Assembly (NCBI GenBank): GCA_039819165.1
Contig: JBCBSM010000002.1
Span: 107,733-171,732 of the forward strand
Length of the DNA stretch: 64,000 nucleotides
Direction of reading: 5' to 3'
From: Planctomycetota bacterium
Lineage (GTDB): Bacteria; Planctomycetota; Phycisphaerae; Phycisphaerales; UBA1924
Position numbers and translations under genes: made by a program. Below the pieces are notes generated by a model, which did no database searches, was not told the origin of the DNA, and was given only the letters and a program-made list of their open reading frames with translations. Below, piece by piece: positions 55,616 to 64,000 of the stretch (position 1 is its first letter; every line of letters begins with the position of its first letter).

Positions 55616-57004
55616 TCACCCGACCGGCGCCGCCCCCGCCTGCACGCTGGGCCGGCCCACGCTGTAGTGGTTGAAGCCCAGCTGGGCCATCTGGTCCCGC
55701 TTGTAGAGATTCCGCCCGTCGAAGATCGTCGGCTCGGCCAGCCGGCCCAGCATCCTCTTGAAGTCCGGGGCCTTGAATTCGTCCCAGTCGGTCGAGACCA
55801 CCACGCCGTCGCAGCCCGCGAGGCAGTCGTACATGTCCCCCACGATCTCGGCGGGCACGCCCATGGCGTCGAGGGCCTGGCGGCCGGTCTTGTCGGCCAC
55901 CGAGTCGTATGCCCGGATGCTCGCGCCCCGCTCGTGCGCCAGCCGCATGAGCGTCAGGGCGGGCGCCTCGCGGACGTCGTCGGTGTTGGGCTTGAAGGCG
56001 ATGCCCCAGAAGGCCAACGTCTTGCCCGAGAGGTCGCCGCCGTCGGGCGCGTAGTGCCCCATGATCTTGTCGAAGAACAGCCGCCGCTGCCGCTGGTTGA
56101 CCTCGTGCACCGACCGCGAGAGCTGGGCCTCGAAGCCGCTGGCCTCGCCCATGCCAATGACCGCGAGCGTGTCCTTGGGGAAGCAGCTGCCCCCGTAGCC
56201 CAGCCCGGGGTAGAGGAACTTGTTGCCGATGCGGCTGTCGCTGCACATGCCCTCGCGGACGCGGCTGATGTTGGCGCCGTAGCGCTCGCAGAGCATCGCC
56301 ATCTCGTTGATGAAGCTGATCTTGGTCGCCAGGAAGTTGTTGCTGGCGTACTTGACCATCTCGGCCGACGGAATGTCCATGATGAAGATCGGGTGGCCGT
56401 TGCGGGTGAACGGCTCGTAGATCTCCTGGAAGCGTCGGGCGGTCAGGTCGTCGGGATCATCGGGGTGCTCGACGCCGCACACGACGCGATCGGGCTTGTT
56501 GAAGTCGATGATCGCGTCGCCTTCCTTGAGGAACTCCGGATTGTCGCCGACGGTGAAGGGGATGTCGGGCCCGACGCGGTCTCGGATGCGGTCGCGGACC
56601 GCCAGCGTCGTGCCCACGGGCACGGTGCTCTTGACGACGATGGTCTTGGGCGTCTGGCCCGGGCCGAGGTCCTTGATGACATGGGCGATGTCGTCGGCGG
56701 CCTGCATCACGTACTTCAGGTCGGCCTTGCCGTCGGCGCCGCTGGGCGTGCCCACGCAGATGAAGATCATCTCGGCGTCGCGATAGGCCTCGTCCTTGTC
56801 GAGCGTGGCCTTCAGGCGGCCGGCCTTGAGGTTCCGCTGCATCAGCTCGGTCAGGCCCGGCTCGTAGATGGGGCACTCGCCGCGGTTTATGGTGTCGACC
56901 TTGTCGGGGATCACGTCGAGGCAGACGACGTCGTTGCCGGTGTTCGCGAAGCAGACGCCGGTCACCAGCCCGACGTAGCCCGTCCCAACCATCGTGAGCT
57001 TCAT
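55616..57004 (-). CDS. ugd: UDP-glucose 6-dehydrogenase
   Basis: The enzyme oxidises UDP-glucose to UDP-glucuronate in two NAD-dependent steps, supplying uronic acids for polysaccharides. The 462-residue protein has the NAD-binding start MVGTGYVGLVTGVCFANTG, the segments FICVGTPSGADGKADL and VVKSTVPVGTT, the ATKISFINEMA helix with the catalytic Lys region, and the nucleophile Cys in GLGYGGSCFPKDT. The C-terminal domain ends FDGRNLYK. It is the head of a minus-strand run including a membrane protein and asnB. The product could also be another UDP-sugar dehydrogenase of the family (for example for UDP-GlcNAc derivatives). Confidence 0.92.
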   Translation of the reverse strand: MKLTMVGTGYVGLVTGVCFANTGNDVVCLDVIPDKVDTINRGECPIYEPGLTELMQRNLKAGRLKATLDKDEAYRDAEMIFICVGTPSGADGKADLKYVMQAADDIAHVIKDLGPGQTPKTIVVKSTVPVGTTLAVRDRIRDRVGPDIPFTVGDNPEFLKEGDAIIDFNKPDRVVCGVEHPDDPDDLTARRFQEIYEPFTRNGHPIFIMDIPSAEMVKYASNNFLATKISFINEMAMLCERYGANISRVREGMCSDSRIGNKFLYPGLGYGGSCFPKDTLAVIGMGEASGFEAQLSRSVHEVNQRQRRLFFDKIMGHYAPDGGDLSGKTLAFWGIAFKPNTDDVREAPALTLMRLAHERGASIRAYDSVADKTGRQALDAMGVPAEIVGDMYDCLAGCDGVVVSTDWDEFKAPDFKRMLGRLAEPTIFDGRNLYKRDQMAQLGFNHYSVGRPSVQAGAAPVG

Positions 57005-57165
57005 GCCGCTCTCCCGGTGCACGCGGCCGCGGTGCCGCCCAAGCACGATTGAGTCTATTCCCCCGCCATTGCCGCTCGTGGGGCCCGCCAGGCCGGGTGT
57101 ACGCCGGGCGAATTCACCGTGTTCATCGGCGAGACTCGCGGCCGGCTTCCGCTACAGTCCGCCCC

Positions 57166-58041
57166 ATGCCACAGACCAAGAACAAGCCCAAGAGCAAGTC
57201 CAAGGGCTCGAAGAAGGGCGGCCGGTCCAAGCAGCCCAAGAAGCCCCGCTTCACCGCCGCCACCGCCGATCGCCACGTGCTCTACACGCTGGCGGTCCAG
57301 AACGTGGAGAGCGAGATCGACTTCGTCGACGAGACCTACCACGCGATCCGGGGCCGCCACGCAAGGCGGCTCCGCGAGGACTTCTGCGGCACCGCGGCGA
57401 CCAGCTGCGAGTGGATCCGCCGCCGCCCGCTCAACGAGGCCGTGGGGCTCGACATCGACCAGGCCACGCTCGACTGGGGCCGCGACAACGAGCTGGCCAG
57501 GCTCACCAACGAGCAGCGGGCCCGCGTCTCGCTCCGCGCGCGGGACGTGCGGGCCCCGGCGCAGGACGAGCGCGACATGGACGCCGTCCTCGCGATGAAC
57601 TTCAGCTACAACGCGCTGATGACCCGCGAGGACATGCTCCGCTACATGCGGAGCGTCCGCCGCTCGCTCGCGCCCGGCGGCCTGTTCTTCATGGATTGCT
57701 ACGGCGGCCACGAGAGCTTGATGGAGCAGGAGGAGCCCCGCAAGTGCCCTGGCTTCACCTACGTGTGGGAGCAGGTCCGCTTTAACCCCATCACGCACAA
57801 CCTCCAGTGCGCGATCCACTTCGAGTTCCCAGACGGCACCGAGATGCGCGACGCATTCACCTACGACTGGCGGCTGTGGACCATGCCCGAGCTCCGCGAC
57901 CTGCTGCAGGAGGCCGGCTTCGAGAAGAGCACCGTCTACTGGGAGGGCGACGACGGCGACGGCGGCGGCGATGGTGACTTCCAGCCGACCGACGACGGCG
58001 ACGCCTGCGCGTCCTGGATTGCCTACATCGTGGCCGAGTAG
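57166..58041 (+). CDS. Class I SAM-dependent methyltransferase with basic tail
   Basis: The 291-residue protein has an N-terminal low-complexity stretch of Lys/Ser (NKPKSKSKGSKKGGRSKQPKK) that could bind nucleic acid, then a Rossmann-type methyltransferase: REDFCGTAATSCEWIRR as motif I, VGLDIDQATLDWG as motif II, DMDAVLAMNFSYNALM and RSLAPGGLFFMDCYGG. The C-terminal part has an Asp/Gly-rich stretch (EGDDGDGGGDGD). Substrate is unknown. The gene overlaps the end of the convergent pcp gene by 19 nt. The ATG at 57166 is 161 nt from the divergent ugd start. Confidence 0.85.
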   Translation: MPQTKNKPKSKSKGSKKGGRSKQPKKPRFTAATADRHVLYTLAVQNVESEIDFVDETYHAIRGRHARRLREDFCGTAATSCEWIRRRPLNEAVGLDIDQATLDWGRDNELARLTNEQRARVSLRARDVRAPAQDERDMDAVLAMNFSYNALMTREDMLRYMRSVRRSLAPGGLFFMDCYGGHESLMEQEEPRKCPGFTYVWEQVRFNPITHNLQCAIHFEFPDGTEMRDAFTYDWRLWTMPELRDLLQEAGFEKSTVYWEGDDGDGGGDGDFQPTDDGDACASWIAYIVAE

Positions 58042-58655
58042 GCCGCCAGCGACGCCTCCAGCACCGCACGCACGGCCCGGGCCGAGGCCTCTAGCTCCAG
58101 CCGCGGCTGCTCGGGATCGCCCAGCTGGCCGGGCAGCATCGGCAGGTGCACGAACCCCGCCCGCAGCGGGCGATCCTCGGTCGACGCCAGGTGCAGCGTG
58201 CGGTACAGCACGCAGTTGCACGTGAAGGCGCCGGCGGTGTGCGATCCCTGGGCCGGCACGCCGAGCTGCTGGATCGCCGCCACGCACACGTCCACCGGCA
58301 GCGTCGAGGCGTAGGCCAGCGGGCCGCCCTCCACCAGCTCGGATGCGGGCAGCTCCGCGCCGTCGTTATCGGGGATCCGCCCCTCCGCGAAGTTGAGCGC
58401 GAAGCGCTCCACCGTCACGCCCTTGCGGCGGTGCGACTGGCCGCAGGCGACCACGAGGTCCGGCTGGTGGGCCTCGATCAGCGACGCCAGCACGGGCCAC
58501 GCACCCGCCCAGGTCACCGGCAGGATGCCCGTCCGGAGGTCGATGCCGCCAAAGTCCTCGGCCGCAACTCGCTCGACGGCGCGCAGCGACGGATTATCGT
58601 CCGAGCCGCCGAAGGGCTCGAACCCGGTGAGCAGCACGGTGGGCGCGTCGGGCAT
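58023..58655 (-). CDS. pcp: Pyroglutamyl-peptidase I
   Basis: This cysteine peptidase removes N-terminal pyroglutamate from peptides in the cytoplasm. The 210-residue protein has the family start VLLTGFEPFGGSDDNPS, the segment VVACGQSHRRKGVTVERFALN, and the catalytic Cys in HTAGAFTCNCVLYRTLH, with the His in the following FVHLPMLP region. The expected active-site Glu lies in the FALNFAEG segment or nearby but I cannot fix it by eye. It diverges from the next methyltransferase with 27 nt between starts. Confidence 0.88.
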   Translation of the reverse strand: MPDAPTVLLTGFEPFGGSDDNPSLRAVERVAAEDFGGIDLRTGILPVTWAGAWPVLASLIEAHQPDLVVACGQSHRRKGVTVERFALNFAEGRIPDNDGAELPASELVEGGPLAYASTLPVDVCVAAIQQLGVPAQGSHTAGAFTCNCVLYRTLHLASTEDRPLRAGFVHLPMLPGQLGDPEQPRLELEASARAVRAVLEASLAAYSATM

Positions 58656-58682
58656 GGGGCATCGTTGGCGCGGGCCGGGGCT

Positions 58683-59915
58683 ATGTTGCGGGTGTCGATT
58701 TCCCTGGAGAGCTGGCGCGCCCTCGCAGACAGCGGCCCCGATCCCGCCCTGCTCGCCGTGCCGACGCGGCCCACCGTCGCCGACCTCGCCGCGCTGCGGA
58801 AGCGCTGGCCGGCAGGCGTCGTGGCGGCGGCGGTCGAGGCCACCCGGGCACGCGACAAGGCATGCCGCAAGCTCATCCCGGATGTCGCCGAGCGAATCCT
58901 CGCCGACGCCGCCGGCGTCGAGGTCGCCTCGAGCGCCGAGGCCGCGGCCCACAAGGCCCGGCTGCTCGCGCCGCACGCAACTCGGGGCGGCGTGCTGGAC
59001 CTGTGCTGCGGCATCGGCGGCGACGCCATCGCACTGGCGGCGGAGGGGGCCCGCGTGCTCGCCGTCGACGCCGACCCCGTGCGAGCCTGGATGGCCGGCC
59101 GCAACGCCGGCTGCGAGACCGCCGTCGGCGACGTCACGACGAACAAGTGGCTCGGCCGGGTCGAGGGCGGGGTCGTCCACCTGGACCCCAGCCGCCGCGA
59201 CGTCCTGGGCCGCAGACACCGCTACACCGACTACCAGCCGGGGCCGGAGGCGATCGCCGCCATCGTGCGGCGGGCAACGGCGGCGTGCGTCAAGCTGGGC
59301 CCGGGCGTCGATTTCGACGAGCTGCCCGGTAGCCCGCCGCATAGCCAGCAAGGTGGCCCGGCCGCCACCATCGAGATGCTCAGCGAGCGCGGGCGGCTCA
59401 CCCAGGCGCTGCTATGGACCGGCGAGGCGGCCCGGTCGGACCAGGGCCGGCGGATCGCGACCATGCTGCCCGCCGGCGAGAGCTTCGTGGCCGAGCCCGC
59501 CCCGCTCGCCGACCCGTTCGACGAGCCTCCCGACGAGCCGATCGAAGCGTTCCTGTTCGAACCCGACCCGAGCCTGGAACGGATGGACCTCCTCGGCCCG
59601 TTCGCCCGGACCGTCGGCCTGCGGGCGATCCACCCCGCCGTCGGCCTGCTGACGGGCCCGGAGGTCGTAGCCTCCCCCTGGCTCACGCCCTTCCGCGTGC
59701 TCGAGATGCTGCCCTGGCGGCCCAGGCGGGTGCGAGCTGCGTTGCGGTCGCTGGGCGGGGGCGTGGTCTCGGTCAAGACCCGCGGCGTGCGGCTCGACAC
59801 CGACGACCTCCAGCGAACGCTCCGAGGCGACGGTGACTGGGCGCTGGAGGTCTTCGTGCTGCGGCTCGGCGACGCACGCGTCGCGGCCATCGCCGAGCGG
59901 GGCGGGCCCGGCTAA
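58683..59915 (+). CDS. THUMP-like/class I SAM methyltransferase, probably RNA
   Basis: The 410-residue protein has an N-terminal helical region, then a Rossmann methyltransferase with motif I VLDLCCGIGGDAIALAAEGARVLAVDADP and the second motif AVGDVTTN. Then come HLDPSRRDVLGRRHRYTDYQPG, a site like the one in YtqB/THUMP-like methyltransferases, and a C-terminal domain with SLERMDLLGPFARTVGLRAIHPAVGLLTG and a final GGVVSVKTRGVRLD. That layout is shared by a family of uncharacterised bacterial RNA methyltransferases. The gene overlaps the next one tail-to-tail by 4 nt. Confidence 0.75.
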   Translation: MLRVSISLESWRALADSGPDPALLAVPTRPTVADLAALRKRWPAGVVAAAVEATRARDKACRKLIPDVAERILADAAGVEVASSAEAAAHKARLLAPHATRGGVLDLCCGIGGDAIALAAEGARVLAVDADPVRAWMAGRNAGCETAVGDVTTNKWLGRVEGGVVHLDPSRRDVLGRRHRYTDYQPGPEAIAAIVRRATAACVKLGPGVDFDELPGSPPHSQQGGPAATIEMLSERGRLTQALLWTGEAARSDQGRRIATMLPAGESFVAEPAPLADPFDEPPDEPIEAFLFEPDPSLERMDLLGPFARTVGLRAIHPAVGLLTGPEVVASPWLTPFRVLEMLPWRPRRVRAALRSLGGGVVSVKTRGVRLDTDDLQRTLRGDGDWALEVFVLRLGDARVAAIAERGGPG

Positions 59916-60238
59916 TTGCGCGGAGCGTCGCCCGAGGCGACCCGCTCGCGCTCCTTGGCGCGGAAGATGGCCGCCCACAACGCCGGGTTGACCATCACCA
60001 TGAAGCCGCCGACGGTCGCGGCCGCGAGGCCGGCGAACGGATTGATGAAGTACGCGAACCCGAGCGAGGCCATGATGATCGCCGCACCCACGACGAGGAA
60101 CACCGCCCACATGCGGCGGACGCCCATGCCGGGGTAGGCCGGCCGGCCCTCGGGCGAGATCCGGCCCACGTCCTCGGCGGACACGTCCAGGGCACCTCGA
60201 TTCGTGCCGCCCTCGGGGGGCGTCTCGCTGTCGGCCAT
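59912..60238 (-). CDS. Small two-helix membrane protein
   Basis: The 108-residue protein has a polar N-terminal 40 residues rich in Glu/Pro/Gly, two hydrophobic helices (MWAVFLVVGAAIIMASLGFAYFI and FAGLAAATVGGFMVMVNPALWAAIF) and a charged tail (RAKERERVASGD). No function is known to me. Its stop overlaps that of the convergent methyltransferase gene. tRNA-Met lies 27 bp upstream on the same strand. Confidence 0.7.
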   Translation of the reverse strand: MADSETPPEGGTNRGALDVSAEDVGRISPEGRPAYPGMGVRRMWAVFLVVGAAIIMASLGFAYFINPFAGLAAATVGGFMVMVNPALWAAIFRAKERERVASGDAPRN

Positions 60239-60265
60239 CGCATCCTCGCGATTGATGAAGAGAAG

Positions 60266-60340
60266 TGGCGAGGGAGGGACTCGAACCCTCGACCTCAGGG
60301 TTATGAATCCTGCGCTCTAAACCAGCTGAGCTACCTCGCC
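60266..60340 (-). tRNA. tRNA-Met (CAT), elongator type
   Basis: The acceptor strands GGCGAGG (60340-60334) and CCTCGCC (60273-60267) pair fully, with discriminator A at 60266. The D-arm AGCTCAGCTGGTTTAGAGC, the anticodon arm CAGGATTCATAACCCTG (loop TTCATAA, anticodon CAT) and the T-arm GAGGGTTCGAGTCCCTC follow. The first acceptor pair is formed, unlike in initiator tRNA, and the GGATTCATAA block fits elongator Met. No CCA is encoded. Confidence 0.88.
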
Positions 60341-60434
60341 AGGGCCGTGCCGGACCGCGTCCGGCGGAGCGGAGATGATAGCCGGAGCCACCGCGCTCGA
60401 TGCCGCTGGAGCCGGCGCGGACGCCCCGGATTCC

Positions 60435-60800
60435 TTAGCTGGTCTGCGGGTTGGGCCTCGCCGCGGGCTCGGGCACCGGATCGGCCGTCGGGCTGCCGGC
60501 CTCCGCCGCGGCATCGGCCCGGAAGGCAGCCTCCCGGGGTGCCGTGCCCTGCGCGGGATCCAGCTTCGCGGGATGCTCGCGGCCAGAACTCGACCCCGAA
60601 CCGGCGGTCGAGCTCTCGGCGTCGATCTCGTCGGTGATGCCCTTGACGCCCCGCTTGAACTCGACGATCGCCTTGCCGACGTTGCGGCCGACGTCCGGGA
60701 GGCGGCGGCCGAAGAGCAGCACCGCGATCAGCAGGATGATGCCGAGCTCCTGCCAGCCCAGCGGACCGATCAGTCCCAGCATCGGGGTCAATGTGTGCAT
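60435..60800 (-). CDS. tatA: Twin-arginine translocase subunit TatA
   Basis: TatA forms the protein-conducting part of the Tat system for folded proteins. The 121-residue protein has the family pattern: a short N-terminal membrane helix LGWQELGIILLIAVLLFGRRLPDVG, containing the conserved FG before the amphipathic helix (RNVGKAIVEFKRGVKG), then a long acidic and Pro/Ala-rich tail. Length is normal for TatA/TatB; TatA fits better because the FGRRLPDVGRNVGKA hinge is TatA-like. A second Met at residue 7 could be the start. The amidase at 50081 with a twin-arginine signal would be one client. Confidence 0.85.
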   Translation of the reverse strand: MHTLTPMLGLIGPLGWQELGIILLIAVLLFGRRLPDVGRNVGKAIVEFKRGVKGITDEIDAESSTAGSGSSSGREHPAKLDPAQGTAPREAAFRADAAAEAGSPTADPVPEPAARPNPQTS

Positions 60801-60902
60801 GGCGTCCTCTGGTAATCCAAGCGGCGCGGGGCCGCGGAGTCAACCGCTGCGCGGATTGTCCTCGCCCCGCACAACGCCTTGCGCCGCAGCGGATTGCGTC
60901 GA

Positions 60903-61337
60903 TCACATGCCAAGCCGCACCAGCACGTCGTCCAGGATCGACCGTGCCAGCACCTCGTCGGGCAGCGGCTGCGTGGTGATCGATACGCCGACCCTCGACG
61001 GCGTCAGCCGCGTCCGGATAACGACTCGATCGAGCGCATCCCGAGCCGCGCTGCGGGCCTGCCGCCCCACCACTCGGCCCGAATCGCGGCTGACCTCGTC
61101 TTCCTCGATGGCGTAGCCCCTCGTCCGCAGCGCCGCCACGCTTGCGTAGTGCGCCCCCGGCACACGAACGGCGTCGGGCAGCTCGGCGTGCAGCGTGCGG
61201 CCGCGGAAGCCCGCGACGATCTGCGATTCGCCCTGCGTCCGCTGGTAGGTCTCGCAGCCCGCGATCGAGAGTGCCGCGATGCACGCGACACCGATCGCTA
61301 TGAGTCCGAATCGCCGCCGTCGCGCTTGGGCATCCAT
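60903..61337 (-). CDS. Small lipoprotein of unknown function
   Basis: The 144-residue protein has a basic N-terminus, a hydrophobic helix (FGLIAIGVACIAALSIAGCETY) ending in the lipobox IAGC, and a compact domain with alternating strands (ASVAALRTRGYAIEEDEVSRDSGRVVG and DRVVIRTRLTPSRVGVSITT) resembling small lipoprotein folds such as the DUF3568/BamC-like ones. It overlaps the 3' end of the NYN-domain gene by about 40 nt out of frame on the same strand, so the two are translationally linked. Confidence 0.75.
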   Translation of the reverse strand: MDAQARRRRFGLIAIGVACIAALSIAGCETYQRTQGESQIVAGFRGRTLHAELPDAVRVPGAHYASVAALRTRGYAIEEDEVSRDSGRVVGRQARSAARDALDRVVIRTRLTPSRVGVSITTQPLPDEVLARSILDDVLVRLGM

Positions 61338-62170
61338 CGCTGCATGTCGAGATCGGCCGGATCGATGTCGAGGCCTGAATCGCGGACGATGTCGCGCAGC
61401 TCGTCGGGCACGGACGGCTCGTCCTGCTCCTGCGTCGAGGAGACGGACGGGTCGGGGGCGGGCTCATCGAGCTGGGGCTCGGGCGACGCTTCGGGCGAGC
61501 GTGGCGCGGGCCTGGGGATTCTCAGCCGCTCGCCCGCGACGCTGCTCTTTGGCTTGGGCCTCGGTGCGCCGCGGAGGGCGGCCAGGGAGATGTCCGCCAC
61601 CCCGCTGCCGTCCGTCGCCCGCTCGCCGTCATCGGCGATCGGCGCGTAGCCGAAGAGCGTCATCCAGTAGTCAACGGCGTACTGCCGCAGCGGCACTTCC
61701 TGGGCAAAGCCGGGAATCGGCGCGGGGCCGCGGCGCTCGCTGTCCCGCACCAGGTGCCGCAGGAAGCTGTCGGAGGCCAGGCTCCTGGCCCTCCGCTTGC
61801 GCGCGGCGCGGACGAGGCGGCGGTCGTTGCTCACCACCGTGAGCCGCCGCGGCGCGGTGTCGCGATCGATCAGCAGCTCGATGACGTCGTCGGCCTCGCG
61901 CTGCGATCCGCTGTAGACCACGTCCAGCCCCGCGACCTCCCGGCCCGTGGGCGCAATGTTGGTGGTGGCGGCCTCGGTGCCCGCCGGCTCGGGCGTCTCC
62001 GCGGTGAACGCCCGCCGCGGCGCAGCACCATCGCACACCAGCACGGCGGCCCGCGATCGGTAGCGGCTCGCGGCGATCAGCCGGGCGAGCGTCGGCACGT
62101 CCAGATCGGCCACGTGCTCGGGGAGCACCAGCGGCACCATCAGCACATTGGAGGTGTCCACCAGCAGCAT
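61298..62170 (-). CDS. NYN/PIN-like (YacP-type) RNA-processing protein
   Basis: The 290-residue protein begins MLLVDTSNVLMVPL, the Asp-rich start of NYN/PIN-like nucleases, and has LVCDGAAPRRAF, LDVVYSGSQREADDVIELL and LTVVSNDRRLVRAARKRRA, which supply the acidic residues of a metal-dependent RNase site as in YacP (Rae1). The C-terminal half is a long Pro/Ser/Glu-rich tail with no fold. It is likely a ribosome- or mRNA-associated endonuclease by family. It lies 3 nt after the kmo stop. Confidence 0.85.
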   Translation of the reverse strand: MLLVDTSNVLMVPLVLPEHVADLDVPTLARLIAASRYRSRAAVLVCDGAAPRRAFTAETPEPAGTEAATTNIAPTGREVAGLDVVYSGSQREADDVIELLIDRDTAPRRLTVVSNDRRLVRAARKRRARSLASDSFLRHLVRDSERRGPAPIPGFAQEVPLRQYAVDYWMTLFGYAPIADDGERATDGSGVADISLAALRGAPRPKPKSSVAGERLRIPRPAPRSPEASPEPQLDEPAPDPSVSSTQEQDEPSVPDELRDIVRDSGLDIDPADLDMQRWMPKRDGGDSDS

Positions 62171-62173
62171 GGC

Positions 62174-63607
62174 TCAGGCCAGCATCGCGCGGGCCCGGTC
62201 GACGACCCGCGCCCGCCATCGATCATCCGCGGCCCCGTTCTCGGGCACCTCGGCGGCCACGCGGCGAACCAGCGCGTCCAGCCGCCGGCCCCGCTCGAGC
62301 GCCTCGGCGTAGGGCACGTTCGAGAAGCTCACGAGGTTGTACAGCGGCGTGACCCGCTCGCCCAGTTCGGCCTCCAGTCCCGCGTGGATGGCCTGCTCGA
62401 CCTTCTTGTGGTAGAGGAACTCAGGGTCGGCCACCTTCTCGCGCATCTCGACGAAGTTGGCGATCGCCATGTCCGCAATGGCGTTGGCGTTGGGCACGCG
62501 GCACGCGCTAAACGGCGCCAGCACGTCCTCGATCGCCCCGCCCGCCTCGTCGATCATCTCGGCCAGGATGCGGCAGTCCTCGAAGGCCGCGTTCATGCCC
62601 TGCCCGAAGAACGGCACGATCGCGTGCGAGGCATCGCCGATCAGCAGGCTGCGGCCGCGGTGCCACGGGTTGCAGCGGATGGTCACCAGGCTGCTGGTGG
62701 GATTGCCGCGAAAATCTTCGACGAGCGTGGGCATGAGCACGCGGGTGTCGGGGTAGTGCTCATCGAAGAAGCCGCGGAGTTCTGCGTCGCCCAGCGCTTC
62801 GACGCGATCGAAACCATGGTCGCCCTCGTAGGGCCAGAACAGCGTGCACGTGAAGCTGCGATCGGGGTTGGGCAGGGCGATCATCATGCTGTCGCCCCGC
62901 GATCCCCGGGCGGGCCAGATGTGCAGCCCCTTGGGATCCATCGCGAAGCCGCCCCACGCCGAGGCGGCACGCTCCGGCGGATCGGCGAGGTCGGCCGCCG
63001 CGGGGATGTGCAGTTCCTTGTAGCCCGCGTCGAGGTAGTGCTGGCTGTAGTCGAATCGATCGGTCGTTTGCATCGCCTGGCGGACGGCGCTGAATGCGCC
63101 ATCGGCGCCGATCAGCACGCGGCCCCGCAGTTCGGCCTCGCCCTCGGGCGTCTCGAAGGTCGCCCGGGCGTGCTCGAGGTCGACGTGCGTGCAGCGGTGC
63201 GAGAACAGCAGCGTGACCTTGGGGTGCCGGTCGGCGGCCTCGAGCAATGCGAGGTTCAGTCCGCCCCGCGAGACGCTGCGGATGGCCTCGCCGGCGTGCT
63301 GGCTGTAGGCCTGGAAGACCGTCCCCTCGCCGCTGGCGTCCCGGAGCGTCGGCGGGTGCATGATGCGGCCCGGCATCGGCAGCGCGTCGGCGAGGGTCTC
63401 GTCGCCCAGCCCCGCGGCCCGCAGCGCCGTGATGCCGCGCACCGACAGCGCCAGGTTGATCGAGCGACCGCCGACGTAGCCCTTGGCGCGGGGGTCGGGA
63501 CGCCGCTCGGCCACGACGACCTCGAAGCCACGCTCGGCCAGCAGCACCGCCAGCAGCGAGCCGGCCAGCCCGGCACCGGCGATCAGGATGGGGGCCGACG
63601 TGTCCAT
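62174..63607 (-). CDS. kmo: Kynurenine 3-monooxygenase
   Basis: Kmo hydroxylates kynurenine to 3-hydroxykynurenine with FAD and NADPH, in tryptophan breakdown and the kynurenine route to NAD. The 477-residue protein has the FAD-binding start ILIAGAGLAGSLLAVLLAERGFEVVVAE, the segment GGRSINLALSVRG typical of KMO, RVLIGADGAFSAVRQ, and GDASHAIVPFFGQGMNAAFEDC. The KMO-like SQHYLDAGYKELHIP and the C-terminal LYNLVSFSNVPY are also present. No other kynurenine gene (kynU, haao, TDO) is in the window. Confidence 0.92.
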   Translation of the reverse strand: MDTSAPILIAGAGLAGSLLAVLLAERGFEVVVAERRPDPRAKGYVGGRSINLALSVRGITALRAAGLGDETLADALPMPGRIMHPPTLRDASGEGTVFQAYSQHAGEAIRSVSRGGLNLALLEAADRHPKVTLLFSHRCTHVDLEHARATFETPEGEAELRGRVLIGADGAFSAVRQAMQTTDRFDYSQHYLDAGYKELHIPAAADLADPPERAASAWGGFAMDPKGLHIWPARGSRGDSMMIALPNPDRSFTCTLFWPYEGDHGFDRVEALGDAELRGFFDEHYPDTRVLMPTLVEDFRGNPTSSLVTIRCNPWHRGRSLLIGDASHAIVPFFGQGMNAAFEDCRILAEMIDEAGGAIEDVLAPFSACRVPNANAIADMAIANFVEMREKVADPEFLYHKKVEQAIHAGLEAELGERVTPLYNLVSFSNVPYAEALERGRRLDALVRRVAAEVPENGAADDRWRARVVDRARAMLA

Positions 63608-63664
63608 GGGCAGATTGTAACGACCACGCGTCGGCGTCCGGTTTGGCCGCGTGCGACCCGGGGA

Positions 63665-63961
63665 TCAGCCCCCGCGGCCGCGGGGGCCCCCCCGCCCCGA
63701 CACCCGGCCGACCAGGGCCGCCAGCGCCTGGAGGTCCTGCTCGTCGCAGATGCGGTCGGCCTGGGCGGGCTCGACGCCGATGTTCTTCAGCGCAGTGCGG
63801 GCGGTGGTCCACAGCCGCTTGGGGTTCTTGCCGTCGGCCGTGGCGAGGTAGAGCTCGGAGACGACCTCGCCGAGCTTGGCCTCCATGATGGCGTCCTTGT
63901 TGGCGTAGTAGCGGCCGACGATCTTCTGCTGGTGGGCGCTGAGGTCGGGTCGCTTGGCCAT
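63665..63961 (-). CDS. Small conserved protein of unknown function
   Basis: The 98-residue protein has a basic, helical character: RPDLSAHQQKIVGRYYANKD, EVVSELYLATADG, RLWTTARTALKNIGV and ADRICDEQDLQALAALVGRV, closing in a Gly/Arg-rich tail (GRGGPRGRGG). I do not know a family. The RGG-like tail could bind RNA or be disordered. It starts at the ATG 39 nt from the window end and lies upstream of kmo on the same strand. Confidence 0.65.
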   Translation of the reverse strand: MAKRPDLSAHQQKIVGRYYANKDAIMEAKLGEVVSELYLATADGKNPKRLWTTARTALKNIGVEPAQADRICDEQDLQALAALVGRVSGRGGPRGRGG

Positions 63962-64000
63962 GGCGGAGTGTACTGGTGCCGGGGGGTGTGCGGGCCGGGC

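Noticed and set aside
19705..60340. Initiator tRNA-Met identity for either CAT-anticodon tRNA.
   Set aside because: Both tRNAs have acceptor stems paired at position 1-72 (one by G-U) and anticodon blocks typical of Ile2 and elongator Met.

Overview
The window reads as a chromosomal segment of a planctomycete, most probably class Phycisphaerae. Base composition is very GC-rich and genes are packed tightly, with many 4-nt start/stop overlaps and tail-to-tail overlaps. Lineage markers are secreted proteins ending in 'GC-type' dockerin/EF-hand repeats (pattern DxDGDGxLTxFDFLxFQNxF), receptor-like Ser/Thr kinases with TPR tails co-transcribed with ECF sigma factors, a C-terminal GCGYDLG...CPECG zinc ribbon, LysW-dependent amino-acid synthesis, and a futalosine-pathway menaquinone gene (mqnD). 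This placement is inference; no rRNA gene is present.

Layout. 1-2715: tail of a response regulator, then groES, an unknown 77-aa gene and groEL. 2716-4169: a visibly less GC-rich two-gene cassette, one protein with a HEPN-type R-x6-H motif and a winged-helix-like tail. 4371-9137: a dockerin-repeat protein, RecQ, a solitary CoA-transferase subunit A, a 52-aa membrane peptide and a divergent NRAMP transporter. 9168-19628: mqnD, a SOUL protein, purF, rpsD, a PpiD/SurA-like chaperone, truB, an ArnT-like glycosyltransferase and a PAP2 phosphatase. 19705-23491: tRNA-Ser, then a sensor kinase, a receiver and a receiver-kinase hybrid. 23661-28010: lysW-lysX-lysY-lysZ-lysK behind a small Arg-containing leader ORF and tandem hairpins that look like an attenuator.

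28007-39735 holds two loci of the same design. In each, an ECF sigma factor and a TPR-tailed kinase form an operon transcribed divergently from a secreted calcium-binding-repeat protein. Between them lie a frameshifted hydrolase-SnoaL gene and tRNA-Ile(CAT). 39992-46805 carries two tandem paralogous ~1100-residue BNR/VPS10-type propeller proteins, one with a plain signal peptide and one a lipoprotein. 46806-48708 is a decay zone with two prepilin-like pseudogene remnants on opposite strands.

48709-63961 is mostly housekeeping: peroxiredoxin, YggS, a PGRP-type amidase, DUF481, MscS, asparagine synthetase, a membrane protein, UDP-glucose dehydrogenase, two methyltransferases, pyroglutamyl peptidase, tRNA-Met, TatA, a lipoprotein, a NYN-domain protein, kynurenine 3-monooxygenase and a small conserved protein. 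I saw no insertion sequence, CRISPR array, phage gene or replication origin. The strongest leads are the HEPN cassette, the leader in front of lysW, and the repeated sigma-kinase/dockerin architecture.
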